A DNA stretch of 8,910 nucleotides from Bacteroidales bacterium (lineage in GTDB: Bacteria; Bacteroidota; Bacteroidia; Bacteroidales; F082). The notes under the pieces are model-generated. The model was not told where the DNA came from, ran no database searches, and was given only the letters and a program-made list of their open reading frames with translations. A program made the translations under genes and the position numbers. The stretch spans positions 1 to 8,910 of the forward strand of contig JANTGU010000076.1 of assembly GCA_024762735.1 (NCBI GenBank), written 5' to 3'. Of the stretch, positions 1 to 6,267 are shown in pieces (position 1 is the first letter of the stretch; every line of letters begins with the position of its first letter).

Positions 1-2
1 TG

Positions 3-731
3 GACAAGCAAAATGGAAAACACTTTATTTGCGGGATTAAAGACCCATTGGCCGAAAATCCGTATCATTATGCCGGAAAGTTTGGCTTTGACTCGTCGAG
101 CCTGCAGTTAAACTTTAAGGCTTACCTTTCGCTGGAAAAAGAAATGGTGCTGAAAAGAGCCACCATCCTGCTTCAGGATTTTCATCCCGACCGGATCGAT
201 TTATCAAACCAAATCCTATATTTAAAGGGAAGTTTCAGACAGACAGAAGCCGATTCGATGAAAGTCTTGCTGATGAACAGACCCGGAATCGACAGCATTG
301 TTTTCGACAGCATCGTTTCTGGCAACACGGTAAAAGAGCAGCCCTCCACAAAGGTGGTCAAACAGAGCATCTTTAATATCGAACAGTACTATTTTGTATT
401 CAAGTACAATTCACTCAAGCTTGACTCGCTGCAAAAAATAAAATTTACCGGACTTATCAAACACATCAAAAGTGTTTATGATTTTAATTTTAAAAACGAT
501 TCGGTACCGGTTATCATCGTAATAGCTCACACCAGCAAAGCGGGAAATGCCATCGCGAATAAGGTGGTGGCTTTTAACAGGGCTAAACAATTTATCGATT
601 TGATGGTGGCATCAGGAATTCCTATGGAAACCCTTGTGCCGACAGTCAGTTATAAAGAAGAGGAGAAAGATGCCTACCCTGTAAGGTCGGTGTCGTTCAG
701 GGTTAAATTTGTTAAACCGGAAGAGCTATGA
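3..731 (+). CDS. OmpA-like C-terminal domain protein, 5' end outside window
   Basis: The frame is open from the left edge (first full codon at 3) to TGA at 729-731, so the gene starts upstream. The TTG at 48 is only an internal Leu codon. The last ~100 residues follow the layout of an OmpA/MotB-type domain: a strand near the YYFVFKYNS segment, a helix, then IVIAHTSKAG, an Asn eleven residues after the His, and NRAKQF followed by a Gly-Ile turn. OmpA domains normally bind peptidoglycan diaminopimelate through the Asp of HTD and an Arg in the RA helix. Here the Asp position is Ser (534-536), while the Arg is kept, so ordinary peptidoglycan binding is doubtful. The preceding ~120 residues are not recognised. 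No signal peptide can be judged because the N-terminus is missing. The stop overlaps the GTPase start (ATGA), suggesting translational coupling and a shared function. The OmpA assignment is by eye and tentative. Confidence 0.7.
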   Translation, partial: DKQNGKHFICGIKDPLAENPYHYAGKFGFDSSSLQLNFKAYLSLEKEMVLKRATILLQDFHPDRIDLSNQILYLKGSFRQTEADSMKVLLMNRPGIDSIVFDSIVSGNTVKEQPSTKVVKQSIFNIEQYYFVFKYNSLKLDSLQKIKFTGLIKHIKSVYDFNFKNDSVPVIIVIAHTSKAGNAIANKVVAFNRAKQFIDLMVASGIPMETLVPTVSYKEEEKDAYPVRSVSFRVKFVKPEEL

Positions 732-1228
732 TTAAAAAGAAAATATGCATGCTAGGAGCTTTTGCCGTGGGCAAAACAAGTTTGGTGCAACGATATGTCA
801 ACAGTATTTTTTCGGAAAAGTACCAAACTACCATTGGCGTTAAGATCGACCAAAAGGTTGTCCGGGTTGGAGACACCGAAGTTAACCTGATGCTTTGGGA
901 CATTCATGGGGAGGACAACTATCAAAAAGTAAAACCCTCATACATCATGGGTGCCGCCGGATATTTCGTGGTGGTGGATGTGACACGAGAGGAGACACTT
1001 GAGGTGGGGCTACACCTGCAAAAGATGGCCGACCAAATGAGTAAGGGAGCACCTTTTATCGTGGTCATGAACAAGACAGACCTGCCCCGGTCGGAATGGT
1101 ATATCAACGAATCGGCCATCAACGAACTTAAAGAGAATAGCTACGAAGTAATTCTCACCAGTGCCAAAGAGGGTACCGGTGTGGAAGAAGCTTTTTCACG
1201 ATTAACACACTTAATGATAAACAAATAA
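728..1228 (+). CDS. Ras/Rab-like small GTPase (prokaryotic)
   Basis: This 166-residue protein is a single Ras-superfamily G domain, probably cytosolic. All guanine-nucleotide motifs are visible: P-loop GAFAVGKTS (residues 10-18), switch I Thr in YQTTIGV (32-38), G3 WDIHGED (57-63), G4 NKTD (115-118) and G5 TSAK (144-147). It should therefore bind GTP/GDP. Compared with Ras, the G12 position is Phe, G13 is Ala and the Q61 position is Glu62, so hydrolysis may be slow or depend on an unusual partner. There is no C-terminal cysteine for prenylation and no extra domain. The ATG lies inside the stop region of the upstream OmpA-like gene (ATGA overlap), and the histidine kinase starts 6 bp after the stop. 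No MglB/Roadblock-type partner gene is visible in the window. The family assignment is secure; its biological role is unknown. Confidence 0.93.
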   Translation: MIKKKICMLGAFAVGKTSLVQRYVNSIFSEKYQTTIGVKIDQKVVRVGDTEVNLMLWDIHGEDNYQKVKPSYIMGAAGYFVVVDVTREETLEVGLHLQKMADQMSKGAPFIVVMNKTDLPRSEWYINESAINELKENSYEVILTSAKEGTGVEEAFSRLTHLMINK

Positions 1229-1234
1229 ACTCTC

Positions 1235-2758
1235 ATGCTAAAGGATATCCCACAAAATGTTGTTGAATACCTGGTAGATAAAATTCCGCCTTATACCGGA
1301 TTGCTCATGATAAAGGTTGATAGCCGGGGCATTGTGAAAAACTGGAAAGGGAACCCCGAAGAGTACCTTGGAGGTACCCTTGCGGTAAACGGTAGCATCG
1401 AAGAGCATGTGCCGGCACTCAGTGGCGTATGTCCCTTCGAACAGGGATCGGTAAAACTGACGAAAATTCAACTCAAAGATAAATATTGCGACATTCATGC
1501 GGTAAAGGAAAATGGCCACTATTGGATTATCTTCATCGACCAAACCCGTGAGGTTGACAGCCTTAAAGATTTGCTTCAAAGCATGAATGAAGAGCAACTG
1601 AAAAGCAGGGGAAATCTTAACACCGGTGCTGATGATTTGCCCTTTAGGCATCTGGATAAGCTCAATTTTGCCACCTTTTTACGTCATGACGATGGTGCCT
1701 TTAGTTTGCAGCCCAACATCCCGAAGTGGATTGCAAAACACCCTCTGTTTGAGGAGGCATCAGGAAGTATTGATCCCGTGGAGGCTTTTCCATTTCTGGA
1801 AGTCTTTATCCTGGAAGTAGAAACATTTTGGAACGAAAACAGGGAGAGCTATATTGTTTCGGAAACCTGGAGCGAAACATTTGCAGACAAAGATCACTAT
1901 CTGCGAGCCTATGCCACCAACTTCAATCATCATAACTACCTGTTTTTAAAATCATTCATTCGCGAAGGTGTTGAAGAGCAAAACCTGCTGCAAGCATTTC
2001 GCGACAGCACCCTCGCTTTTGATAAACTTGCAAAAACGGAAAAGAAACTGAAAGAACTTTTGGCTTATAAAAACAAGTTTAACTCTATTATCTCCCACGA
2101 TTTAAGAGCGCCCATTGCCGCGGTGCTGGGGGTGGTAAACGTGTTAACCACAGACGAAGAGGAGATTGGAAAACTTAACGAAGATTATCAGGAACTCATC
2201 TATGGTATTAAAGATGAGATGAACCGGCTGCTTGACTACAACAACAAGCTTTACCACTGGGCCAACCTGGAACTGGGAAACTTTAAACTGGAGCTTGAAA
2301 ACATTGCATTGGATGAGATCGTTAAAATTGCATCGGAAACCGCACGTGAAAAGTGTCACGAAAAAAATATTAGCCTGCTTGTAGAGGCAGAGAAAAATAT
2401 AAAAATACGGGTAGACAAAACCCTGTTTCTGCAAGCCCTAAACAACCTGCTATCCAATGCTATTAAATTTACACCGATGGGCCAAACCATTACGATAACG
2501 GCAAAAAAAGATAACAGGGAAGTTTCTGTTTCTGTTACCGATACCGGTGTTGGTATGGACGATAAGATGGTGAAAAATCTTTTTAAAGAATCAGACACCA
2601 CCACCACAAGAGGCACCTCAGGTGAAAAGGGAACGGGGCTTGGCTTGGGTATCATTAAAAAAATTGTCGATGCTCATAAATTTCGGATAACGGTTAAGTC
2701 GAAACCGGGAGAAGGAACTGTTTTTACCATTCATATTCCTGAAACAAACCTGGTGTAA
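1235..2758 (+). CDS. Soluble PAS-type sensor histidine kinase
   Basis: This is a 507-residue kinase with no membrane segment or signal peptide, so a cytoplasmic sensor. Residues ~15-110 look like a divergent PAS fold ending in WIIFIDQTRE. Residues ~140-255 form a second, unnamed domain with the motif FPFLEVF (185-191) and an ETFW segment. Residues ~255-280 are a Lys/Glu/Leu-rich helix leading into the HisKA domain, whose phospho-acceptor is His288 in ISHDLRAP (2096-2098). The HATPase domain is intact: N box LLSNAIKF (405-412), G1 DTGVGM (436-441) and G2 GTGLGLG (466-472). Autophosphorylation competence is therefore expected. No receiver domain is fused and no response regulator gene is visible nearby, so it is an orphan within this window. 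The 6-bp gap to the GTPase suggests that the GTPase, rather than a transmembrane sensor, may supply the input signal (inference). Confidence 0.93.
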   Translation: MLKDIPQNVVEYLVDKIPPYTGLLMIKVDSRGIVKNWKGNPEEYLGGTLAVNGSIEEHVPALSGVCPFEQGSVKLTKIQLKDKYCDIHAVKENGHYWIIFIDQTREVDSLKDLLQSMNEEQLKSRGNLNTGADDLPFRHLDKLNFATFLRHDDGAFSLQPNIPKWIAKHPLFEEASGSIDPVEAFPFLEVFILEVETFWNENRESYIVSETWSETFADKDHYLRAYATNFNHHNYLFLKSFIREGVEEQNLLQAFRDSTLAFDKLAKTEKKLKELLAYKNKFNSIISHDLRAPIAAVLGVVNVLTTDEEEIGKLNEDYQELIYGIKDEMNRLLDYNNKLYHWANLELGNFKLELENIALDEIVKIASETAREKCHEKNISLLVEAEKNIKIRVDKTLFLQALNNLLSNAIKFTPMGQTITITAKKDNREVSVSVTDTGVGMDDKMVKNLFKESDTTTTRGTSGEKGTGLGLGIIKKIVDAHKFRITVKSKPGEGTVFTIHIPETNLV

Positions 2759-2761
2759 ATC

Positions 2762-4072
2762 ATGAACAGGCAAATAGTCCGTCTGGCCTTGCCTAACATC
2801 ATTACCAACATTACGGTACCCCTTTTGGGTATTGTTGATTTAGCCCTGATGGGGCACCTCGACGATCCTGTTTACATTGGCGCCATCGCCCTGGGTAGCA
2901 CCGTTTTTAATATTATCTACTCCAGCTTTTCATTCCTTAGGATGGGTAGCAGTGGCATGACTTCGCAAGCTTATGGTGCTGCCAAAAAAGAGGAAGTGTC
3001 GTTGGTTTTACAACGATCGCTCTTGCTAGGGATAGCATTGGCAATAGCCATAATTCTGTTGCAATATCCCATTCAGTGGGTCGCTTTTCAGTTGCTCGAT
3101 GGAAATCAACATGTCAAGCTGTTGGCACGCCAATATTTTTATATTCGCATTTTGGCAGCCCCGGCCACGTTAGGATTGTATGCCTTTTACGGTTGGTACC
3201 TGGGCGTCCAAAATGCCATCATCCCCATGATATTAGCCATCGTGGTTAACGTGGTTAACATTGCTTTAAACTTTGTGTTCGTCTACTGGTTTGGGATGAA
3301 GTCGGATGGTGTGGCGTGGGCCAGTGTGATTGCCCAGTACAGCGGCTTGCTGCTGGCAGGAATCTTTTTCTACGCCAGGTACAAGCAGTATCATATCCGT
3401 TTTTCGTTGGGCCGCATCATTGAGACAAGATCCCTGAAGCGCTTTTTTGGCGTGAACAGCGACATATTTATCCGAACCATCATGCTATGGTTTGTGTTGG
3501 CATTTTTTACCAGCCGCTCTGCCAGGTCGGGCAACAACATACTGGCGGTTAACACGCTTTTGTTTCAACTATTCTATTTTTTCAGCTACTTTGCCGACGG
3601 ATTTGCCTATGCTGCCGAGGCTCTGACAGGCAAAGCCAAGGGCGCCCGCAAGCTCGACGAGGTGAAAGCCGTCATCAAAGGGGTCTTCCGGTGGGGATGG
3701 GTTATTGCCCTTGCTTTTACCTTTATTTATGGTTTCGGGCTCAATCAAATCATGAAATTATTGTCCGATAATCAGCTTATCCTCAACATGGCCAAGCCCT
3801 ATTATGTATGGATTGTCATCATGCCCCTTATCAGCATTGCAGCCTTTAACTGGGACGGGATTTTTATCGGGGCTACCGCTTCGCGTGCCATGCGTAATGT
3901 GAGCATCATTGTTTCGCTGCTTGTATTTCTGCCGGCTTACTATCTAACATACACGGCATGGGGAAATCATGGTTTGTGGTTTGCCTTCGACCTCTTTATG
4001 TTAATCAGGGGTTTGGGAATGTGGTACTATGCCAAAAAAGATGGGGTATTATGGTATGCCGGGGCTGTCTAA
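2762..4072 (+). CDS. dinF: MATE-family efflux transporter, DinF type
   Basis: This 436-residue polytopic inner-membrane protein has about twelve hydrophobic segments. MATE transporters export cationic or toxic compounds in exchange for Na+ or H+. The N-terminal half reads like the DinF branch: LALPNI (8-13), NITVPLLGIVD (16-26), GHLDDPVY (31-38), FLRMGSSGMTSQAYGA (58-73) and a GWYLGVQNA segment around 145-153. It starts 3 bp after the histidine kinase stop and is likely in the same transcript, although DinF-type transporters are common housekeeping genes and need not belong to the signalling unit. It ends 14 bp from the convergent zinc-ribbon gene, with no intrinsic terminator visible between them. 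Substrate and coupling ion cannot be read from the sequence. The symbol reflects subfamily resemblance, not proven orthology. Confidence 0.9.
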   Translation: MNRQIVRLALPNIITNITVPLLGIVDLALMGHLDDPVYIGAIALGSTVFNIIYSSFSFLRMGSSGMTSQAYGAAKKEEVSLVLQRSLLLGIALAIAIILLQYPIQWVAFQLLDGNQHVKLLARQYFYIRILAAPATLGLYAFYGWYLGVQNAIIPMILAIVVNVVNIALNFVFVYWFGMKSDGVAWASVIAQYSGLLLAGIFFYARYKQYHIRFSLGRIIETRSLKRFFGVNSDIFIRTIMLWFVLAFFTSRSARSGNNILAVNTLLFQLFYFFSYFADGFAYAAEALTGKAKGARKLDEVKAVIKGVFRWGWVIALAFTFIYGFGLNQIMKLLSDNQLILNMAKPYYVWIVIMPLISIAAFNWDGIFIGATASRAMRNVSIIVSLLVFLPAYYLTYTAWGNHGLWFAFDLFMLIRGLGMWYYAKKDGVLWYAGAV

Positions 4073-4086
4073 AATATCTTTAGCCA

Positions 4087-4506
4087 TTAAATCCTGCTCA
4101 AAGCTGCCAGCACCGGTTCTTTTTCAGGATCTGCCAGACACGATTGCACTTTCTTTTGAAAATGATAACAGGTCATTTGACGGATGTGCATCTTTTTACT
4201 AATCTGATGGGAAGAGTAATCGGGAAGCTTGCAAACAAGCATGGCCATCTCGAAAGCCTGAATCATCGGGATTTTGCAACGATGAAAGGCTGTGTTGGCG
4301 GTGGCCGACTCTTCCTTCTTACACCGTGTACATCGGCGCGAATAAGGCGTCTTTCCCTTGCAATAATTGGTGTGGCCACATTTTTTACAAACAAACCCGT
4401 CTTTCCACTTTAAGTCGGCAAGAAACTTTAAACAAGCCTCTTCATCCTTAAACCGCTTCCGAAGATTCAGCACCAAATGTTCGTATTCTACCTTGATATC
4501 CGACAT
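4087..4506 (-). CDS. Stand-alone IS1595-type zinc-ribbon/HTH protein lacking DDE domain
   Basis: This 139-residue protein has a C4 zinc ribbon (Cys40, Cys43, Cys59, Cys62) preceded by DEEACLKFLADLKWKDGFVC. It continues through TANTAFHRCKIPM and a helix-turn-helix-like stretch ending around FQKKV (116-120). The order and wording match the N-terminal DNA-binding part of IS1595-family transposases. In those proteins a DDE-type catalytic domain follows. Here the protein stops after ~20 more residues and only 14 bp remain before the convergent dinF-like gene, so no catalytic domain is encoded downstream. It cannot transpose by itself. It may be a domesticated DNA-binding regulator or the remnant of an element. 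The intact frame, its own promoter-like element and the clean start argue against simple decay. No flanking terminal inverted repeats or target duplications were recognised. No specific function can be assigned. Confidence 0.82.
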   Translation of the reverse strand: MSDIKVEYEHLVLNLRKRFKDEEACLKFLADLKWKDGFVCKKCGHTNYCKGKTPYSRRCTRCKKEESATANTAFHRCKIPMIQAFEMAMLVCKLPDYSSHQISKKMHIRQMTCYHFQKKVQSCLADPEKEPVLAALSRI

Positions 4507-4522
4507 GTAAATGAAGTTTTGG

Positions 4523-4530
4523 CAAAAATA
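4523..4530 (-). promoter_or_regulatory. Bacteroidota -7 element for the zinc-ribbon gene
   Basis: On the minus strand these bases read TATTTTTG, an exact TAnnTTTG match. They end 16 bp before the ATG of the zinc-ribbon gene, predicting a leader of roughly 10 nt. No convincing -33 TTG was found, so confidence is moderate. Confidence 0.45.
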
Positions 4531-4576
4531 AATAAAATGTCATAGTGATATTAAAGCGCTATATAAAAATAATATG

Positions 4577-4584
4577 TATCTTTG
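4577..4584 (+). promoter_or_regulatory. Bacteroidota -7 element for the thioredoxin pair
   Basis: TATCTTTG matches TAnnTTTG exactly, 38 bp before the lipoprotein thioredoxin ATG. Transcription should start near 4590, giving a leader of about 30 nt rich in A and lacking a Shine-Dalgarno sequence, as is usual in this phylum. A -33 TTG at the expected spacing is not obvious. It is divergent from the minus-strand element at 4523-4530. Confidence 0.6.
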
Positions 4585-4622
4585 CCCCCGTTTTAGGATA
4601 AAAATTTAACAAACAACTCAAT

Positions 4623-5132
4623 ATGAAGAAATTAAGCATTATTATGATTCTCTTTTTTGCCGCCAATTTAATGGCATGTTCCAACAGCAATGGAAGCGAA
4701 AAGGAGGGTAACCAGGCTAAAACAGAAGTATCGAATAATAACAACACCGGCAACGCTACTCCCGAGCATCTTACTTACGATGATTTTTTAAAAAAGGTAT
4801 GGAACTTTGAAGCCAATCCTCAGGAATGGATATATGAAGGAGACGTTCCCTGTGTCATCGATTTTTACGCCACCTGGTGTGGTCCTTGTAAAAGAGTGGC
4901 TCCCATCATGGAGGATCTTGCTAAAGAATATGATGGCAAACTAAAGGTTTACAAAATTGACGTGGATCAGGAAAAGCAGCTAGCCTCTGTTTTCAGAGTA
5001 AGAAGTATCCCTTCTGTACTGTTTGTGCCTAAAAAAGGTAAACCGCAAATGCAAACCGGTGCCATGCCCCGCGATGCCTATTTTAAAGTTGTAAAAGAAC
5101 AGTTGCTTGGCGAAAAAAGCGACAAAAAATAA
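4623..5132 (+). CDS. Thioredoxin-fold lipoprotein (CGPC active site)
   Basis: This 169-residue protein is a thiol-disulfide oxidoreductase predicted to act in the periplasm, anchored by lipid. The N-terminus is a lipoprotein signal peptide (MKK, hydrophobic core, then NLMAC with the lipidated Cys at 19), followed by a polar Asn/Ser/Glu-rich linker to about residue 48. The thioredoxin domain carries WCGPC (85-89), the cis-proline in SIPS (Pro130) and an extra Cys77 shortly before the active site. The segment DDFLKKVWNFEANPQEW (53-69) ahead of the core is shared with the next gene, showing recent common ancestry. Translation ends with tandem in-frame stops TAA-TAG (5130-5135). The 37-bp gap to the second thioredoxin contains no promoter or terminator, so the two are likely co-transcribed. 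Natural substrates are unknown; reductase or protein-repair roles outside the cytoplasm are possible. Confidence 0.92.
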   Translation: MKKLSIIMILFFAANLMACSNSNGSEKEGNQAKTEVSNNNNTGNATPEHLTYDDFLKKVWNFEANPQEWIYEGDVPCVIDFYATWCGPCKRVAPIMEDLAKEYDGKLKVYKIDVDQEKQLASVFRVRSIPSVLFVPKKGKPQMQTGAMPRDAYFKVVKEQLLGEKSDKK

Positions 5133-5169
5133 TAGTAAATAACCGAATTACAGATAACAAATATTAGAA

Positions 5170-5520
5170 ATGGAACATTTAACGAAACAAACATTTTTTG
5201 AAAAGGTATTCAACTACGAAAAAAACCAGGAATGGAAATTTGAAGGTGAATTACCATGTATTATTGATTTTTATGCTGATTGGTGTCAGCCTTGTAAAAT
5301 TGTAGCTCCTATCCTTGAAGAGCTGGCCGGTGAATACGAAGGCAAAATCAACATTTACAAAATTGACACAGAAGCCGAAGTTGAATTAGCAGGCGCTTTT
5401 GGTATCAAAAGTATCCCATCCATGCTGTTTTGTCCCAAAGACGGACAACCACAGATGGCTGTAGGTGCACTTCCTAAAGAGACCCTTATTCAGGCTATCA
5501 ACGATGTGTTACTGAAATAA
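5170..5520 (+). CDS. Cytoplasmic thioredoxin with CQPC active site
   Basis: This 116-residue single-domain thioredoxin has no signal peptide, so it is predicted to be cytosolic. The active site is WCQPC (38-42), in which Gln replaces the usual Gly. This should alter redox potential or partner choice, but the two redox cysteines remain. The cis-proline is Pro83 in SIPS. Additional cysteines are Cys30, just before the core strand, and Cys88, after the cis-proline loop. More than half of the aligned residues match the preceding lipoprotein thioredoxin by eye, including the unusual FNYEKN-QEW lead-in, so the pair arose by tandem duplication followed by gain or loss of an export signal. A strong intrinsic terminator starts 17 bp after the stop. 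It is not called trxA because the general housekeeping thioredoxin normally has CGPC. Confidence 0.93.
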   Translation: MEHLTKQTFFEKVFNYEKNQEWKFEGELPCIIDFYADWCQPCKIVAPILEELAGEYEGKINIYKIDTEAEVELAGAFGIKSIPSMLFCPKDGQPQMAVGALPKETLIQAINDVLLK

Positions 5521-5537
5521 GCAACGTCGATAATTTT

Positions 5538-5573
5538 AAAAAAGGCCGTGGTAATCCATCACGGCCTTTTTTT
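5538..5573 (+). terminator. Rho-independent terminator of the thioredoxin pair
   Basis: GGCCGTG (5544-5550) pairs perfectly with CACGGCC (5560-5566) around a 9-nt loop that can close further by G-T and T-A pairs. It is preceded by six A residues and followed by seven T residues. The flanking A and T tracts can also pair, so the hairpin could work on either strand. Confidence 0.92.
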
Positions 5574-5580
5574 ATTTTTG
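5573..5580 (+). promoter_or_regulatory. Bacteroidota -7 element overlapping terminator T-tract, wbqC-like gene
   Basis: TATTTTTG matches TAnnTTTG and shares its first base with the terminator T-tract. It ends 6 bp before the ATG at 5587, so transcription would start at or within a few bases of the start codon. No -33 TTG is visible, since the hairpin occupies that region. The T-richness of the tract raises the chance of a coincidental match. Confidence 0.4.
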
Positions 5581-5586
5581 CAGACC

Positions 5587-6231
5587 ATGACAGCAAAACA
5601 CGAAAAAACCCTGTTGCTACCCACGGCTTTTTTGGGTCCCGTGGAATATTTTTATTATTTAAACATGGCCGGCAGTGTCGTGATTGAACAACACGAAACC
5701 TGGCCTAAGCAAACCTATCGTAATCGCACGGTTATTGTTACCGATAAAGGAAGGCTGCCTCTCACGATACCGGTTAGTAAAATAGATGGTAATCATACCA
5801 AAACAAAACAGATGGTTGTTTCGTACCGTGAAGATTGGCCGGTAAAGCATTGGCGTTCGATCGAAACGGCTTATCAAAACTCGCCCTATTTCCTGTACTA
5901 CTCCGACAAGCTTAAAGAACTGTTTTTTTCCAACGAACGAAGTTTGATTGCGTTAAATGCAGCCCTGACCAACACGGTTTGTGAAATGATGGGCATAAAA
6001 ACCGATATACAGTATAGCAGGGAGTTTGTAAAGGTTACTAAAGAAGATGTTGTAGATTTGCGATACAAGCTTTCTCCCAAACAGCCATCTACCATCGCCG
6101 TATTTCCCGAGTATACCCAGGTGTTTTTCGACAAACAACCCTTTACTCCCAATGCCGGTATTTTAGACCTGCTATTTTGCCTGGGACCCGAAAGCAGCAG
6201 CTATTTGAGTGGCTTGAAACATATTCAATAA
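5587..6231 (+). CDS. WbqC family protein
   Basis: This 214-residue protein is recognised as WbqC-like by an early LLLPTAFLGPVEYFYYL segment, HETWPKQTYRNR (36-47), LTIPV (59-63), EDW...HW (82-89) and YQNSPYF (96-102). Family members are sometimes found in O-antigen or surface-polysaccharide loci and are frequent single genes in Bacteroidota; no biochemical activity is firmly established to my knowledge. No signal peptide is present, so a cytoplasmic location is likely. The ATG at 5587 is preferred over an in-frame GTG at 5548, which lies inside the terminator hairpin and would add 13 residues unlike the family. The gene is followed after 36 bp by surE, which has its own promoter-like element. 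Confidence 0.87.
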   Translation: MTAKHEKTLLLPTAFLGPVEYFYYLNMAGSVVIEQHETWPKQTYRNRTVIVTDKGRLPLTIPVSKIDGNHTKTKQMVVSYREDWPVKHWRSIETAYQNSPYFLYYSDKLKELFFSNERSLIALNAALTNTVCEMMGIKTDIQYSREFVKVTKEDVVDLRYKLSPKQPSTIAVFPEYTQVFFDKQPFTPNAGILDLLFCLGPESSSYLSGLKHIQ

Positions 6232-6246
6232 AACAATCTATCTTTG
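6214..6246 (+). promoter_or_regulatory. Bacteroidota promoter (-33/-7) for surE operon
   Basis: TATCTTTG (6239-6246) matches TAnnTTTG exactly, and a TTG at 6214-6216 lies 22 bp upstream, at a tolerable spacing for a -33 element. The -7 box ends 21 bp before the surE ATG. The upstream half lies within the last codons of the wbqC-like gene. Confidence 0.6.
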
Positions 6247-6267
6247 CCTTAAATTAAAAAGAAACTG

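Noticed and set aside
48..50. TTG as start codon of the first gene
   Set aside because: The frame stays open to the left edge with plausible coding sequence (GIKDPLAENP), so this is an internal Leu codon of a gene that starts upstream.
1238..1651. 137-codon minus-strand frame opposite the histidine kinase
   Set aside because: It lies antisense to a clearly coding PAS region and its translation has no recognisable domain.
3240..3262. Short direct repeat GTGGTTAAC in the MATE gene
   Set aside because: It simply encodes the repeated Val-Val-Asn in a membrane helix and has no sign of a regulatory role.
4144..4413. 89-codon plus-strand frame opposite the zinc-ribbon gene
   Set aside because: The minus-strand frame carries the CxxC...CxxC zinc ribbon and transposase-like motifs; the plus-strand translation has none.
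4073..4556. AATATC/GATATT around the zinc-ribbon gene as terminal inverted repeats
   Set aside because: It is only six AT-rich bases, with no extension or target-site duplication.
5548..5586. GTG at 5548 as start of the wbqC-like gene
   Set aside because: It lies in the terminator hairpin and adds 13 residues that do not fit the family N-terminus; the ATG at 5587 fits.
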